From: Isochrysis galbana
Lineage: Eukaryota; Haptophyta; Isochrysidales; Isochrysidaceae
Assembly (NCBI GenBank): GCA_018136815.1
Contig: CM030941.1
Coordinates: forward strand, 2,478,993 to 2,542,992
Direction: 5' to 3'
DNA: 64,000 nucleotides
Below the pieces are notes generated by a model. It searched no databases. It saw nothing but the letters and a program-made list of their open reading frames with translations, and had not been told where the DNA came from. The position numbers and the translations under genes are program-made. This document shows positions 39,656 to 50,311 of this stretch, piece by piece. How positions within the stretch are numbered: the stretch's first letter is position 1; every line of letters starts with the position of its first letter.

Positions 39656-41851
39656 CTATCGAATGGCTATGCACTCAGCTATCGCGCCTTCGGCGAATGC
39701 GCACACCTGCATATGGAAGAAAGCGCCCTGCTTGCAGCCGTTGTCGAGGATGGGAAGGGTCGAGCGAAATCTTTGTGCATAGAACTGGCCGTCTTTGAGG
39801 TATGTGTTGAAGCCAATGGTGTCGCGCTCCCGATCAGGCGGCTCGGGAAGGTTCATAGCACACATGCGATATTCGGCAGGCATCCATTTACCACAACCAC
39901 CTTCTGAGCTCACCTGTAGCGGCAGCATTTCACCTAGAGGCTCCTGTACCCCTGGCAAGTTGGAGGTGCACTCCTGTTGCGAATGCTGGTGCAACTCGTT
40001 CAGGTCGACTGCGACGCCACGAGGACACTGCCAGACCGCGTTGTTAACCGAGAAGATCACTTCGTCCGCTGGGACAGAAAGGCCCACAAACTGCTTGTGC
40101 GCCATCTTGATTCGGACTCCAGGCATCAACGAGGCTCTATGCGAATAGCACCCCTCAGCGGATTGGAAGCGCTTCGGGTAGTTCTTTACTCCTCGGGATT
40201 CCATTCGGCGGACCCACGCGACCTTCATCAGCAGTTCCTTCTGCAACTCGTCGCCGAGGTGAGGGCAGTTCTTCCAGAGCATCGAGATTTCAGGTAGATT
40301 GCGGTGCATGGTCCACTGGCCACGTAGGTAGAGCGCGTCCATATCGCCAAACGAATAGGTGACAATGTCTTGCCCGGCTAGCTCAGCATCTTCGATGAAT
40401 AGAGGCAGATTACCTATCACGATGTCGAGGTCACAATATCCCCAGTGAGTATAGTCGGTCAAATACTGCTCGAAGATGGCGCCAAAGGCGGGTTTGTACT
40501 CGGCAACGAGCCTCGGCCATTTGTCGAGCATAAAGCGCATCGAGCGGATCAGGAGCGACGCGTTGCGGACGGGCATATTGAGCTCATCACCTAATCTCAG
40601 TCCAAACAACTGAGACAACCCCCCAACTCCTAGATCGATAAACCTCACATTATCGGGCAAGTTGTTCGGCGGGGTGAGTGTCTCGTGAAAGATGAGCCAG
40701 TCAATCAAAGAGCGCGAGCGATGCGCAGTCAGAGCAAAGTAGCTCACCCAAGGCGGCAGCTCATTCACCCATGGTACCACCATGGCGATGCGGTACTGTG
40801 GGTGGCGTTCGCCGCAGCGCTCCGCTGGCTGCTCTGGATCTCCTAGCGGATCGACGGCTGCAGTGGGTGTGACGCTCGAAGGCTCTCCCGCAGATGCTAG
40901 AATCTGCGTTCCTTGACTGCCACGCTCTGATCTCGTGTCGGTCATTGCATCACGTGCAACGTATTGATCAGAGGTCGCTCCTTGTACGCCAGCTGCTGTT
41001 CCATGCGACTGCCCTTCCATGTGGAAGGCTTCGAGCTTCTCCAGAAGCTTTGGAACGCTCGTGCGCGTCTTCTTGCGCAGCCCTTTGCTAGGCATGTCTA
41101 CACCCGCCACGGTGGCATTCAAAGAAGATGTGACTGGCATGCGTCCGATGTCTCGATCGGGACCGGCCTTGTCTGCTGCACCGTCCCTCGATATGTGTCT
41201 GCGTCCGAGCTCTCCGTGCTCTTCCCCGACGCCGCCACCCACCTCGCTCCAATCGGCATGTATGATGATGTGGTCGTGGTCAACCATGTCAGCAACGGCC
41301 AGTATCGCTTCGCCTGATGAATCTGTCACACGCCGAATGTGTCCGCATTGAAGGCGGTCCCTCACACCAGCGAGGAAAGCGCCCCATAGTGTGTACTGAT
41401 CCAGCACGAAGCGGGCTCTCCGATTGGTGCCAGAGAGCTGTAGGTGGACCATCTTGATCCCGCCGCCACTATCGCCATCGCCCACGTTGGTTGTTGCAAC
41501 CCCTCTATGTAGCTTCGGCTCTGAGGGTAGCAAGAAGACAAACGAGAGCAGGGTGCCAACAGGCCCGCAGAGGAATAGTGTGAGCAGCAAGCCATGCTGC
41601 CACCAGCGGCGCTGATGCTTGAGCGGCGGCTTGGCGGGTGTGCGGCTGCGCGAGCGCTCCTTGCCGCTCCTGCCGATGCTGCCCGTGCCTGGCTCGCGGT
41701 AGTGGTAATATTCTCGTGCTGAGCTGGAGTACGAGCGGCGCACCCTTGGCGCCACCTCGATGTCTGAGCGCTCTGAACCAGACAGACGGCGGAGTGAGGC
41801 GCCACGCAGTTCGGGTTCGTCGAGCGAGCTGCGGTAGCTCCATGAGGACAT
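39656..41851 (-). CDS. Type II membrane protein with glycosyltransferase-like domain (DUF6625 type)
   Basis: The protein has 731 residues from ATG 41851 (MSSWSYRSSLDEPELRG); a GTG four codons upstream is not needed. A Ser/Arg-rich cytoplasmic tail of about 85 residues precedes one membrane anchor at about 86-108 (WWQHGLLLTLFLCGPVGTLL), then a variable stem of about 240 residues. The domain at about 350-610 starts IAMVVPWVNELPPWVSYF and contains FGAIFEQYLTDYTHWGYCDL with DLDIVIGNLP. This is a GT-A-like pattern where the DxD (CDLD) would bind a metal and a nucleotide sugar. The match is to a family of putative glycosyltransferases whose acceptors are unknown. The layout (short tail, anchor, stem, lumenal domain) is that of Golgi transferases. 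No introns are seen. Confidence 0.7.
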   Translation of the reverse strand: MSSWSYRSSLDEPELRGASLRRLSGSERSDIEVAPRVRRSYSSSAREYYHYREPGTGSIGRSGKERSRSRTPAKPPLKHQRRWWQHGLLLTLFLCGPVGTLLSFVFLLPSEPKLHRGVATTNVGDGDSGGGIKMVHLQLSGTNRRARFVLDQYTLWGAFLAGVRDRLQCGHIRRVTDSSGEAILAVADMVDHDHIIIHADWSEVGGGVGEEHGELGRRHISRDGAADKAGPDRDIGRMPVTSSLNATVAGVDMPSKGLRKKTRTSVPKLLEKLEAFHMEGQSHGTAAGVQGATSDQYVARDAMTDTRSERGSQGTQILASAGEPSSVTPTAAVDPLGDPEQPAERCGERHPQYRIAMVVPWVNELPPWVSYFALTAHRSRSLIDWLIFHETLTPPNNLPDNVRFIDLGVGGLSQLFGLRLGDELNMPVRNASLLIRSMRFMLDKWPRLVAEYKPAFGAIFEQYLTDYTHWGYCDLDIVIGNLPLFIEDAELAGQDIVTYSFGDMDALYLRGQWTMHRNLPEISMLWKNCPHLGDELQKELLMKVAWVRRMESRGVKNYPKRFQSAEGCYSHRASLMPGVRIKMAHKQFVGLSVPADEVIFSVNNAVWQCPRGVAVDLNELHQHSQQECTSNLPGVQEPLGEMLPLQVSSEGGCGKWMPAEYRMCAMNLPEPPDRERDTIGFNTYLKDGQFYAQRFRSTLPILDNGCKQGAFFHMQVCAFAEGAIAECIAIR

Positions 41852-42069
41852 CGGCCCCGCCACGCCTCAGCCACCCCCTTCACCCTGACCTCCCACCCAC
41901 CCACGTCTCGCTCTCCTCACCCGAGCAGTCGGCACCGGGTGCCGTGGCCCATCGGGCGTATACGGGGGGGGGGGGGGGGGGGACAAGAGAGGTAGCGCGA
42001 TGGGTGTCTTGAGCGGGACTGCCAGACGCTCAGTGGCAGGAATGTAACGGCGTAGGAAGGGGGAGAGGC

Positions 42070-42282
<213 letters not shown>

Positions 42283-42479
42283 AGGCCGCTCGCGCCTGTG
42301 AAGGGATCGAATAATCAGCTTTCACATGTGTGAAGTGAGTGCGGAGAGGCCCAGCCGTGGGAGAGCGTATTGTAGCCCAAATTTCAAATTTCGTTGGTTT
42401 CCCACCCAAATTTCGTACACATTTTTTTTTGAGCGAGCCCAAATTTTGCAAAACATTTCGCGAAAAACTGGCCGGGGCC

Positions 42480-42615
42480 AACCGGTCTTCCAGAGAAGGG
42501 AACGGGGTGAGGGCAAAGGAATGGTGGTAGGAAAGGGAGGGTAGTTAGGAGTAGCACGCACCAGCAATCTGCCTCGCGCTGTGCAAGTAGCGGCTAGTTT
42601 TTAAGATTTTTTCTA
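42480..42615 (-). repeat. Short dispersed repeat, family S (copy 5)
   Basis: On the minus strand it reads AAACTAGCCGCTACTTGCAC, then a C-rich middle, closest to copy 1 at 5757. Confidence 0.5.
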
Positions 42616-42897
42616 GCCTTTTATTGGATTTATAGTTTATAGTCTTCACCCCATTTCGCCGGTGGCGCGGGGTCTAGGTGCTGCGGGTTAGCATACGCCA
42701 ACGTTTTGATCTTGAGCACCCCAAATTGAGGTCAAAATTTGCTGCAAGGGCACCCAAATGTTGGGCAAAATTTTAATATTTTTTGTGATGCGTGCGTGTA
42801 GCCTCTGAATCTGAATCAACTCACCCAACACCCAACACCCCCACATCCCCATACCCCACCCTCTCCATCACCGCCGCCCTATCCGAACCCGAACCCC

Positions 42898-43700
42898 TGT
42901 CGCATTCGCGAATCGACACTCGTTAGGCTTCTCTTCGTCATTCGGTATTATCGTTATAATTCTCTCGTTCTCGTTCTCGGTCAAAAGCTTCGCTTGGACG
43001 CATAGGATCTTGAGTTGTGGAGCGCCCTCTCTCTTTCTCTCGAAGAGAAGGGAAGTTTCCCCACCTTTCTTCCTCCTAGGCGCCTCGCAAATAGGTTTAA
43101 TTCGCTATCTTCCCCGCGCTTCTCTATCTACTCCAGTGATTGCAATCAGGTTTAATTTGCAATCTCTTCGCATCTCCCCCTTAGGCACACCGCACTTCTT
43201 TCGTCTTATTCGATAGGTCTCTTGGAATCCTGTGCGGCAGGATTGCCCCTCGTTTCCGTTATGGTGCGATTCCCCTTCCAGACGGGATCGCCGACAGATC
43301 GCCTTCTGATCGTCGTCCGTCGTCGTCGGGCCGGAGTGTTTGGGTTTGATTTCAGTCGAGTTATGTGAGAAAGTCGTGGGGCGAGAGTCGGAGTTTTTTC
43401 CTGGGTGTCGTTGTCCGTCGTCCTGGCGTCAGTCGTCATCCGTCGCTCTCGCTCTCGTCGCTCTCGCTCTCGTAACACTCATACCCAACAACCTCGCCTC
43501 TCCTTGCCAGCCCCTGCCATCACAGCCCTCCTCACACTCACCCTCGCCTCTCGCCGCTCGCTCGATGTCGCTCTCGCCCCCGTCCTCGCCCTCGCTCAAG
43601 CCCGCCTGCCCGCCTTCCTCTGCACCCTCGCTGTTCGTCGCTGGCTCGCGCCGCCTACGATGGTTGCGCCAACCCGATTGGGTTGGCGACCGCTACTGAC
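42898..43700 (+). mobile_element. Copia-like family A: LTR, leader and gag start
   Basis: The LTR starts TGTCGCATTCGCGAATCGAC at 42898. Downstream the frame around 43340-43699 passes through VALALVALALVTLIPNN to a gag-like start MSLSPPSSPSLKPACPPSSA at 43564. The same order is present in reverse at 51560-52488. The element is truncated after the first gag codons. Confidence 0.6.
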
Positions 43701-44190
43701 TTGATTGCCTGATGTATCTTCGCTCGCTGATGTGGGGGTATGGACACTGGGAGGGGCGGCCAAGGGCGCAGGCACGGCTGCGGACTCGGTGCCGGGGGCG
43801 ACGGACTCAAGGGGGCAGGCGGAGGGGGCAGAGGGGGCGGCCATGGTGGCGACTCAGAGCGGGAAAAAACGGGGGGCAAGACGGGAAGAAGGAAACAAGA
43901 AACAAGGAAGGGGTGACGCACAAAGAAAGAACGGGGCGGGTGCGTGAACAAACGGATGGGAGAAAGGGAGACACGCACACGAGAACACATGAGAGAAAGA
44001 AGAGAACGGCGAATCCCGAAGATCCCGACGGGAAGGAAGGGAAAGAGGGGGAGCCGATCGAAAACAAAACACCCAAAAAAGGGGGAACTTGAGAGGGAGT
44101 GCCTCTCTAGGGACGAAACCCTAGGGCGGCTCTCCCCCTACCCGCAACACCTATTAACATTACACGCAACAATGCAAACACGCCCTCATC
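43701..44190. other. No gene supported
   Basis: Purine-rich sequence (GGGAAGAAGGAAACAAGAAA style) downstream of the copia fragment, possibly further element sequence. Confidence 0.35.
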
Positions 44191-44191
44191 C

Positions 44192-44540
44192 TCATCCTGC
44201 TCTTCCTTCCTTCCTCCTTCCTCCTTCCTCCTCCTCCTCCTCCTCCTCCTCCTCCTCCTCCTCTTCGTCACTGTCGTCTAGAATGTCCACAACTGTTTGG
44301 GGGTTGTGGGATGGGAGCGCGGGCGCGGGCGCGGGCGCGGGCGTGGGCTCATCCATCACATCCTCTTCCACCTCGTCCACAATGGTTCGGCGGCGCTTGC
44401 TTGCGCACATGCAGCATGGGGATGGGGGCGGGCCTCCCTTTCCTCGTCGTTCGAATGGCCTCCGACTTCAAGTTCATCACGGGAGGAGGAGGAGGATGCG
44501 CCGTGCGAGCGGAGGCGGCGGCCGCGAGCCATCTGAGGGA
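44192..44540 (-). CDS. Possible acidic nuclear-type protein, incomplete
   Basis: Two minus frames look coding: ARGRRLRSHGASSSSSRDEL (about 44540-44480) and, in another phase, SKRRRTIVDEVEEDVMDEPT to NPQTVVDILDDSDEEEEE (44405-44230). A basic stretch next to acidic tracts suits a nuclear protein, but no splice pair between the frames was found, and the Glu run is a CTC microsatellite. Confidence 0.25.
44208..44266. repeat. CTC/TCC trinucleotide repeat
   Basis: About 14 CTC units preceded by TTCC units; reads as poly-Glu on the minus strand. Confidence 0.9.
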
Positions 44541-44769
44541 GCGAGCGAGCGAGCGAGTGAGAGTGAGAGGGAGAGGGAGGAGGGAGGCGAAGGAGAGGAC
44601 TTGTGAGCTGATAGCGCGCGCACACAAATGCAGGCAATGGATGGGGCATGGGCATGGGGCATGGAGGGCATGGGCATGGGCGGGCTTGCCAGCACCTTGC
44701 GGGCGGAAAGGCAACTAACTATGGAGCTAACTACTGTTAAACATGTTTACTGTTCTAGAACCCAAATAA

Positions 44770-44880
44770 CCTGTATAGATATCCCAGCAAGAGCCCAAAT
44801 TCCCTGAAATATCTAGAGATATCTATGTGGAGCAAATCCACCCAAATATCCAAGACAAATATCCGGATACTTGTGCTTAC
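44770..44880. other. AT-rich island with repeated ATATC/GATAT words
   Basis: GATATCCC, AATATCTAG, GATATCT, AATATCC and AATATCCGG occur within about 110 bp, together with CCCAAAT words. It is weaker than the other word-rich islands. Confidence 0.4.
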
Positions 44881-45639
44881 CCCTATAGTTGGGTGTATTG
44901 GGAACTTCCTAGTACCGAAAAAATTCCTCAAATTTCCTCCACGGTGAGATGGTCATTTTTTCACCCCTAAGAAAAAACCCTGTTTGACCGCCCTAACTTT
45001 ACAGCTTCCGTACAGCGCGAGGATTCCCGCTCGTAAACGGAAGTTGCGGCCCCCGCCGCCATACACAAGGGCTATTTTGAGAGAGACCTGAAACTTCTCC
45101 GCAGCTCGCTCCTATCTCTCTCTCTCCCTCTCTCTCTCTCCCCTTATGTAATTGGCCGGCGGCGCTCGCCCGGCCCCCCCCTCCCCCTTCTTCCCCTCTC
45201 TCTCCCAGTACTTCGCCTCGCTCTCTCACTCCCTCTTCCCTCTCTATCCCCCCCTCCCTTTCTCCTCTCTCCTCCCCCTCTCTCCTCTCTCCTCCGTCCG
45301 TCCCGGGCACCGAGTTCGCACCCCACTCTCTCCCCCCTCTCTCTCTCCCGCGCTCCCAATGAATCCACGTGTCCTTTTCTCCCCGCCGAACCCTCCACCG
45401 CTCTCTTCAGAACGGAACAAGGTGTTTTCATCAAGCAAGCACCTGATGGGTCGCCTCCGCCAGCCCCCCCCCGCCACACACCCAAAGAATCGCCCGGCTC
45501 TCTACTCCGTCCTCTCTTCTCTCTTCTTCCGCCTCACATCATCATCTATAGTAATTGGGCATCTCACCTTCCATTGTGTAGCGAGAGCGGGAGCCGCCCC
45601 AGACCACCCCGTTTTCCCTCTCCTCTCTGTCTGAAGAGA
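44881..45639. other. No gene supported; CT-rich sequence
   Basis: Contains CT-rich low complexity (45115-45350) and part of a small repeat (CCCTGTTTGACCGCCCTAA at about 44979) that is found in reverse at about 56343 and 62441. Confidence 0.4.
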
Positions 45640-45880
45640 GAGAGGGAGAGGAAGGGAGGGAGGAAGGGAGAGAGAGGGAGAGAGAGGGAGAGAGGAGGAG
45701 GGCCGGGGGGCGCACCGGTCCCGCCTCTCTCCCCTTGCTTGGTCCATCGGCCGACCCTCCGTCTCCCCAAGGCTGGGAGGGGGAGGGGAGGGTTGGGGTG
45801 GGCCGCGTGCGCAGAGGGCGTGCACGCGGAAAGAAAGAGAGGGAAGGAGGGAGGGGAGGGACGGAGAGAGAAGTAGAGCC
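45640..45880 (+). repeat. Purine-rich tract directly before the kinase gene
   Basis: GAGAGGGAGAG-type repeats lie on both sides of a GC-rich core; the second tract ends at the kinase start codon. Confidence 0.75.
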
Positions 45881-45883
45881 AGC

Positions 45884-46990
45884 ATGATGAGGTGGACCGT
45901 AGCCTGCATCCCACGACTCTCTGACGCCGACGAAGACGCTCTTGAAGAGGGCGCAGGGTCCAAGGACTCGACGGCTCAAGCGACACCACAAATCCGCAAA
46001 ATCAAGCCCAAGAAGAGGATTGGCAGCTACGAGTTCACCGGCCAGGTGCTCGGAGCAGGTGCCACGGCAGCAGTCTATCATGCGCGTTGCGTCAATACTG
46101 GCCGTGAGGTCGCCATCAAATGCCTCCCCGCATGCCGCGGCCCCTTCCCGAAAGAAGTCCTTGCGCTCCGTCAAGTCGCTTCAAGCGGTCATCCCCATAT
46201 CTGCGAGTTTCTCGAGCACCGCCGGAGCAAGGGGGTCGACTACATTGTACTCGACTACTGCTCCGGCGGAGAGGTGTACCAAAGCATAGAGGACTACGGC
46301 GCAATGGACGAGGTCATGGTGCGGCAATGGTCATATGACATGGTTTCCGGTCTACGCTTTGTTCATGAGGCTGGCGTCGTTCACCGCGACCTCAAGCTCG
46401 AAAACTTCCTCTTTTCCACGAAGGGCGCACGTACCATCAAGCTCTGCGATTTTGGGCTGTCCTTTGTCTACCCCCGCATCCCTGATAGCAACTTCATGTA
46501 CCCTCTTCTCTGTGCCAAGTGCGGTACGCAAAGCTACACGCCACCAGAAATGCTCGCAAAGTACCCCGAGTATGAAGGCTTTCCTGTCGACATCTGGGCC
46601 TTGGGTGTGTGTATATTCTCCATGTGCTCGGGCTTCTTTCCCGTCGAGGAGGCGTCCGAGGAAGACTGGCGATTCTGTCGTCTCGTGGCCGCACAAACTG
46701 AAGGCGTTTCTAGCTGCATGGCCATCTTTGGCTTCTACAATCGGCAGTGTCATTTCTCGCCTGAGCTCATCGACCTGTTGGATGGAATGCTGCAAGTGGA
46801 GCCCTCGCGCCGGCCGACGATCCAAGCCATCGCTAAGCACGGCTGGTTTGACTGCATGGCTTTGGCTGCCAATGGCGACATCCGTTGCACCCTTCTGGGC
46901 ACGTCATTCGAGTCCGAGGATTCCATGCGCACCACTCACGAGGACATCATCAGCATGATATGCAGCAGCGACGCCGCCGGTTCGCCATGA
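45884..46990 (+). CDS. Serine/threonine protein kinase, CAMK-like
   Basis: The protein has 368 residues from ATG 45884 and a single exon. All kinase landmarks are present: glycine loop LGAGATAAVY (56-65), VAIK Lys at 79, helix C Glu at about 91, catalytic HRDLKLEN (167-174, Asp169 and Asn174), DFG (189-191), activation-segment PPE in place of APE (220-222), DIWALGV (236-242) and the final RRP. The glycine loop has Ala-Thr where GxG would put its third Gly, a mild deviation. HRDLKLEN and the overall spacing resemble CaMK/SNF1-related kinases. No regulatory domain follows: about 45 residues after the domain include CTLLGTSFESEDSM, which could carry a phosphosite. It should be active. Substrates are unknown. 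Confidence 0.9.
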   Translation: MMRWTVACIPRLSDADEDALEEGAGSKDSTAQATPQIRKIKPKKRIGSYEFTGQVLGAGATAAVYHARCVNTGREVAIKCLPACRGPFPKEVLALRQVASSGHPHICEFLEHRRSKGVDYIVLDYCSGGEVYQSIEDYGAMDEVMVRQWSYDMVSGLRFVHEAGVVHRDLKLENFLFSTKGARTIKLCDFGLSFVYPRIPDSNFMYPLLCAKCGTQSYTPPEMLAKYPEYEGFPVDIWALGVCIFSMCSGFFPVEEASEEDWRFCRLVAAQTEGVSSCMAIFGFYNRQCHFSPELIDLLDGMLQVEPSRRPTIQAIAKHGWFDCMALAANGDIRCTLLGTSFESEDSMRTTHEDIISMICSSDAAGSP

Positions 46991-47704
46991 TACAGGACCA
47001 TACGCGCCGGACCATTCGCGCCGGATAAGTAGCCGGTCAGGCGTTGGCTCTAGCGCGCAGCCTGTTGCCGGCGATTGGTCCCTGCCGCTTTCTGGACCGC
47101 ATCATCCAATTGCCCTTCCCCTGAATTGCTCTAGAAGGATGCCGGGAAGGAGCGGCAGGCATGCGTTGCTCTCGGGCGTCTCTTTTACCGAAGCTTCAGA
47201 CGCTCGATGCGTGCCACGCTGTACATTGTAGCTTTACACTGCGGCACACGAACAACTGCGAATTGCAGGCCCTACAAGAGTGACTAGTATGCTCCTGTTT
47301 TTCGATACCAGCACACCATGTATTTGATGAGCGATTTGTGCATTATCTCTGCGTCGCTCCGTACCACAACCCGATTTGGGCAAGCACTCCTTTGCATGGG
47401 CGTCGGGATTGGAGGCCGGGAGGCATGCTGTCTTAAGGGGGCCGTCTTCATATTGGCATTCAAGTTTGCTGAGGCAGCAGATGTTGTATGCGTGTGCAAC
47501 GTGTCCTTTTTGGCGGCTTGCTTCTAGTCATACTCGCTTGCGCCACCGCGTGGCGCTCGATATCGATATACCCTATGTGCGTCCGCCCGTAAGTAAAAGG
47601 CGGCTCTGAGCTCTCATGACGCATGAGCGGGTAGCAGTAATGCCCACAAGACAAGCCTGGTTTGTGCCACAAGGCGCTCCAGGCAAGCACAAAAAACCAT
47701 TGGC
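46991..47704. other. No gene recognised
   Basis: The 3' flank of the kinase gene. It begins with a near repeat of CATACGCGCCGGA/CATTCGCGCCGGA (about 46998 and 47013). Short frames have no family features. Confidence 0.45.
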
Positions 47705-47815
47705 TCATAGTTTTAGCGCGCGTGCCGACAACCGCTCCCCTCTCCAGCCCCACGCCACGACGCCCCACCGGCCATCGGGGCAGACCCAAGCCTTGCCAAG
47801 CCGCAGGAGAAGTTA
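47705..47815 (+). repeat. 5' fragment of the LINE ORF1 region
   Basis: ATAGTTTTAGCGCGCGTGCC, then ACGACGCCCCACCGGCCATC, match the ORF1 starts at 17575 and 18865 with small deletions. Confidence 0.6.
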
Positions 47816-47864
47816 CGTGCCCGCATCTCGTGAATTGGAATTGGCTGTCGATGCGACCGTTCAG

Positions 47865-48022
47865 CCCGCAGCTAGATTAGAGGTAGAGGGAGTACTCATG
47901 AGTATGAGTAGAGTAGTGCCCAAAGTGGCACTATGCACACTCATGAGTAGGGCAACGAGGGGAGTACTCATAGTGCCATCCTCAAATACTCAACTCAACT
48001 CACTTTACTCTGAGTACAATGG
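47865..48022. other. Island saturated with GAGTA/TACTC words
   Basis: At least eleven GAGTA or TACTC words occur in about 155 bp, including AGTACTCATGAGTATGAGTA and GGGAGTACTCATAGTGCC, plus a GTGCCCAAAGTGGCAC inverted repeat. Confidence 0.85.
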
Positions 48023-48539
48023 CAAATGCGGCGGGCCGGCGGGCAAGCGACGCGCGCGTGCGAGGGGGCCGAGGGGCGAGCGAGCGAGTGAGCGAGCGCT
48101 CGCGAGGAACGGGAAAAGTGGAAATGAAAAGAAAAGATATGAAACAGCTACACACTTTACACACTATACATACGACACACACAAATGGACACACTAGAGA
48201 CGGAGCAAGCAGCGCAGCAGCGCACAGCACACGCGCACACGCGTGACACGCAAGCGCCATCCTAGCTTCAGCTGACCCTACCTAGTCATAGGTGCGGACC
48301 TGAAGCTGGTAGCACAAGCGCTCGACATGGTGGAGCGGCTTGCCTAAACATACACACCCCCGCCGCGGACCGCTCCTCACCCGATGAATACCCACAGACA
48401 CACTGGACCTCAGGTGCCCGGCGCCCAGCGCAAGGAAGAAAAACAAAATAGCCGGTAGCCCAGGAAGGAGAGCGCTGAGCCATCGGGGATCGGTACACAC
48501 CGTTTGCCACTGGAACCCTACTACACCCAGCCCCTAGGT
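48023..48539. other. No gene supported
   Basis: GC-rich then A/C-rich low complexity (ACACACTATACATACGACAC). Frames overlap on both strands without features. Confidence 0.4.
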
Positions 48540-48655
48540 AGAGCACGAGGGGGCGAGCCGCATGGCAGGTGGGGGGGTGATAAGGGAAGCGGGCGTGGCT
48601 GCAGGGAGGCTGTGCAGGGTCGCGCGCGCAGCGAGATTATTAAGAAGTTTTTTTT
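48540..48655 (-). repeat. Short dispersed repeat, family S (copy 6, diverged)
   Basis: GGTGATAAGGGAAGCGG, a GCGCGCAGCGAG end and an ATTATTAAGAAGTTTTTTTT tail resemble the other minus copies. Confidence 0.4.
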
Positions 48656-49139
48656 GACCCCCACTTATGAAAGTTGGTTGCGAGGCCCCCCTCCATGGCG
48701 ACCAATCACCATAGGATTAGTCCAGAAGCTTATTATTATCATAGCAGTAGTTGGCATCTTCAAAGGTTTGTTTTCTCCACCTACCCCTACCGACAACAAT
48801 AAGGTCAGGCGTAAAGGGACAAGGGTAAGGGCAGCAATTACAATCAGCGATTTGCTTGTGCATCGACCATACATGCTAGAGAAGAGTGCTCCATCTCGGG
48901 CTGTGAAACGGGAGAAATGATGCAAGCAAGGTCAAAGGACGCAGGACCCGGGATCACGAGTCAATCACCGATAAGATTCATGCTCACGGTCCACGTCATA
49001 ACACGAATTCCTTGGACAAATAAGTGCCAAAGTGTCGCAGGAGGAGAAGAAACGATTTACCATCCGGTCTTTGAAAAAGGAAAACGTGGGTCCCTATTGT
49101 CCTCATGGGTAACGAGTCGCAATACGTGGAATAATCGCC
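48656..49139. other. AT-richer spacer, no gene
   Basis: A stretch lower in GC than its surroundings (48720-49130) with no supportable frame, directly downstream of the cyclophilin gene. Confidence 0.4.
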
Positions 49140-50108
49140 CTAGTTGCCGATGAGTCCGGTGTGCCGGTAGGTTGATGAGTAGCGCATAACCTTCTTGTTG
49201 TAGCCATGAGCCTCCGGGTCTTCCGGCTTCTCGAGCTTCTTCAAGAACTCGCGCGGGTGCTTTCCCTCAGCCACGACTCCGCCCCCAATCATGATGACGG
49301 GCTGCTTTGGCTCGCCGTTTGTGTTTCCCTGCTCTGATATGACCTTAAGCAGGTCAAACCCATACACAACCTGTAGATGCAAGTGGGAGAATGTCATCCT
49401 CACGTCTCCACAATGTGCGCAAATTGTTCATCGGGTGCGGCTCGAAGGCCTTGAAAGTATCGCACCTTGCCAAATACGGCGTGCCAACCATCCAGTTCTT
49501 CTGTTTTCCGAAACGTGATGTGAAATCGAGGTGTGCGCCCGTCCACCAAGGACAGGATGCCTGGATTGAGGTGCGGCAATTGCCTGACGAGGAGGTGGGG
49601 TGTAAGGATTGACGAAGAGTGGAACTCGCCGTGCGCGTTAACCTCGCAATTGCACGCACCAGTTCGCCTCTGACTCATAGCGGCTGAATGTGTTGTCGCG
49701 GCTGTAAGACGAGCCTTCCATGCGCGTGTCGCGGTCGCCGGCAACACAGTAGTCTCCGGGCATGATCTTGGAGACGAGTGATGAGTGGTATGTCGGCTGC
49801 GCGTCGCTCGTGAGCATCTGAACGAAGCGTTCGGTAGTGCGCGGCATTATGTCATCGAACAGCTCGACGATCAGTCGCCCCCGCGTGATCTGCGGGTCTC
49901 GCCCCATCTTCCTACCAATCTCGAAGTCCATGTAGACGTGGAGCGCCGTCACGTTGGGCTCCTCCTCAATGCACACGCGGCTGCGCAGGGCGTCGAGCTT
50001 GCGCTGCTTGGCAGTGTTCTCCTCCTCCAGACGCTCGCGCTCGTCCAAATCCGCTTGCAGCTCCTTCCACGCGTCCTTACGAACCCGCTTCTTCGTGGTG
50101 AAGTTCAT
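49140..50108 (-). CDS. Divergent cyclophilin-type protein, three exons
   Basis: The exons are 50108-49660, 49583-49466 and 49370-49140, with GT-AG introns of 76 nt (phase 2) and 95 nt (phase 0), giving 265 residues. The first 60 residues form a charged helix (ERERLEEENTAKQRKLDALR). The rest follows the cyclophilin fold: VYMDFEIGRK, RGRLIVELFDDIMPRTTERF, then PGDYCVAGD for the usual PGFMxQGGD, PGILSLVDGR for PGxLSMANxG, FHITFRKTEELDGWHAVFGK for FFITxxxTxWLDGxHVVFG, and VVYGFDLLKVI. Cyclophilins are peptidyl-prolyl isomerases, but most active-site residues are replaced (the Arg, Phe and Gln of FHRxxxxFxxQ, the second Phe of FF and the Trp); the His of DGxH stays. A binding rather than catalytic role is likely. 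No signal peptide is seen. A poly-C run lies about 120 bp upstream. Confidence 0.85.
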
Positions 50109-50227
50109 GATGCGCCGCGCCTCTCGCGGCGTAGACGGTCGCGCCGTCTCTCTTCACATAACTGCCTTTTGTTCCAATCCCCCCCCCGCTCCCGCCCGCC
50201 CCCGCCTCCACCTGGGCGGCGGTGCCG

Positions 50228-50259
<32 letters not shown>

Positions 50260-50260
50260 A
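50228..50260. repeat. C homopolymer (~30 nt)
   Basis: An unbroken C run upstream of the cyclophilin gene; its length in an assembly is unreliable. Confidence 0.9.
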
Positions 50261-50311
50261 CCTCCGCCGTCGCTGCCGACGCGTTGAATGATGTATCACC
50301 ACCAAAGATTG

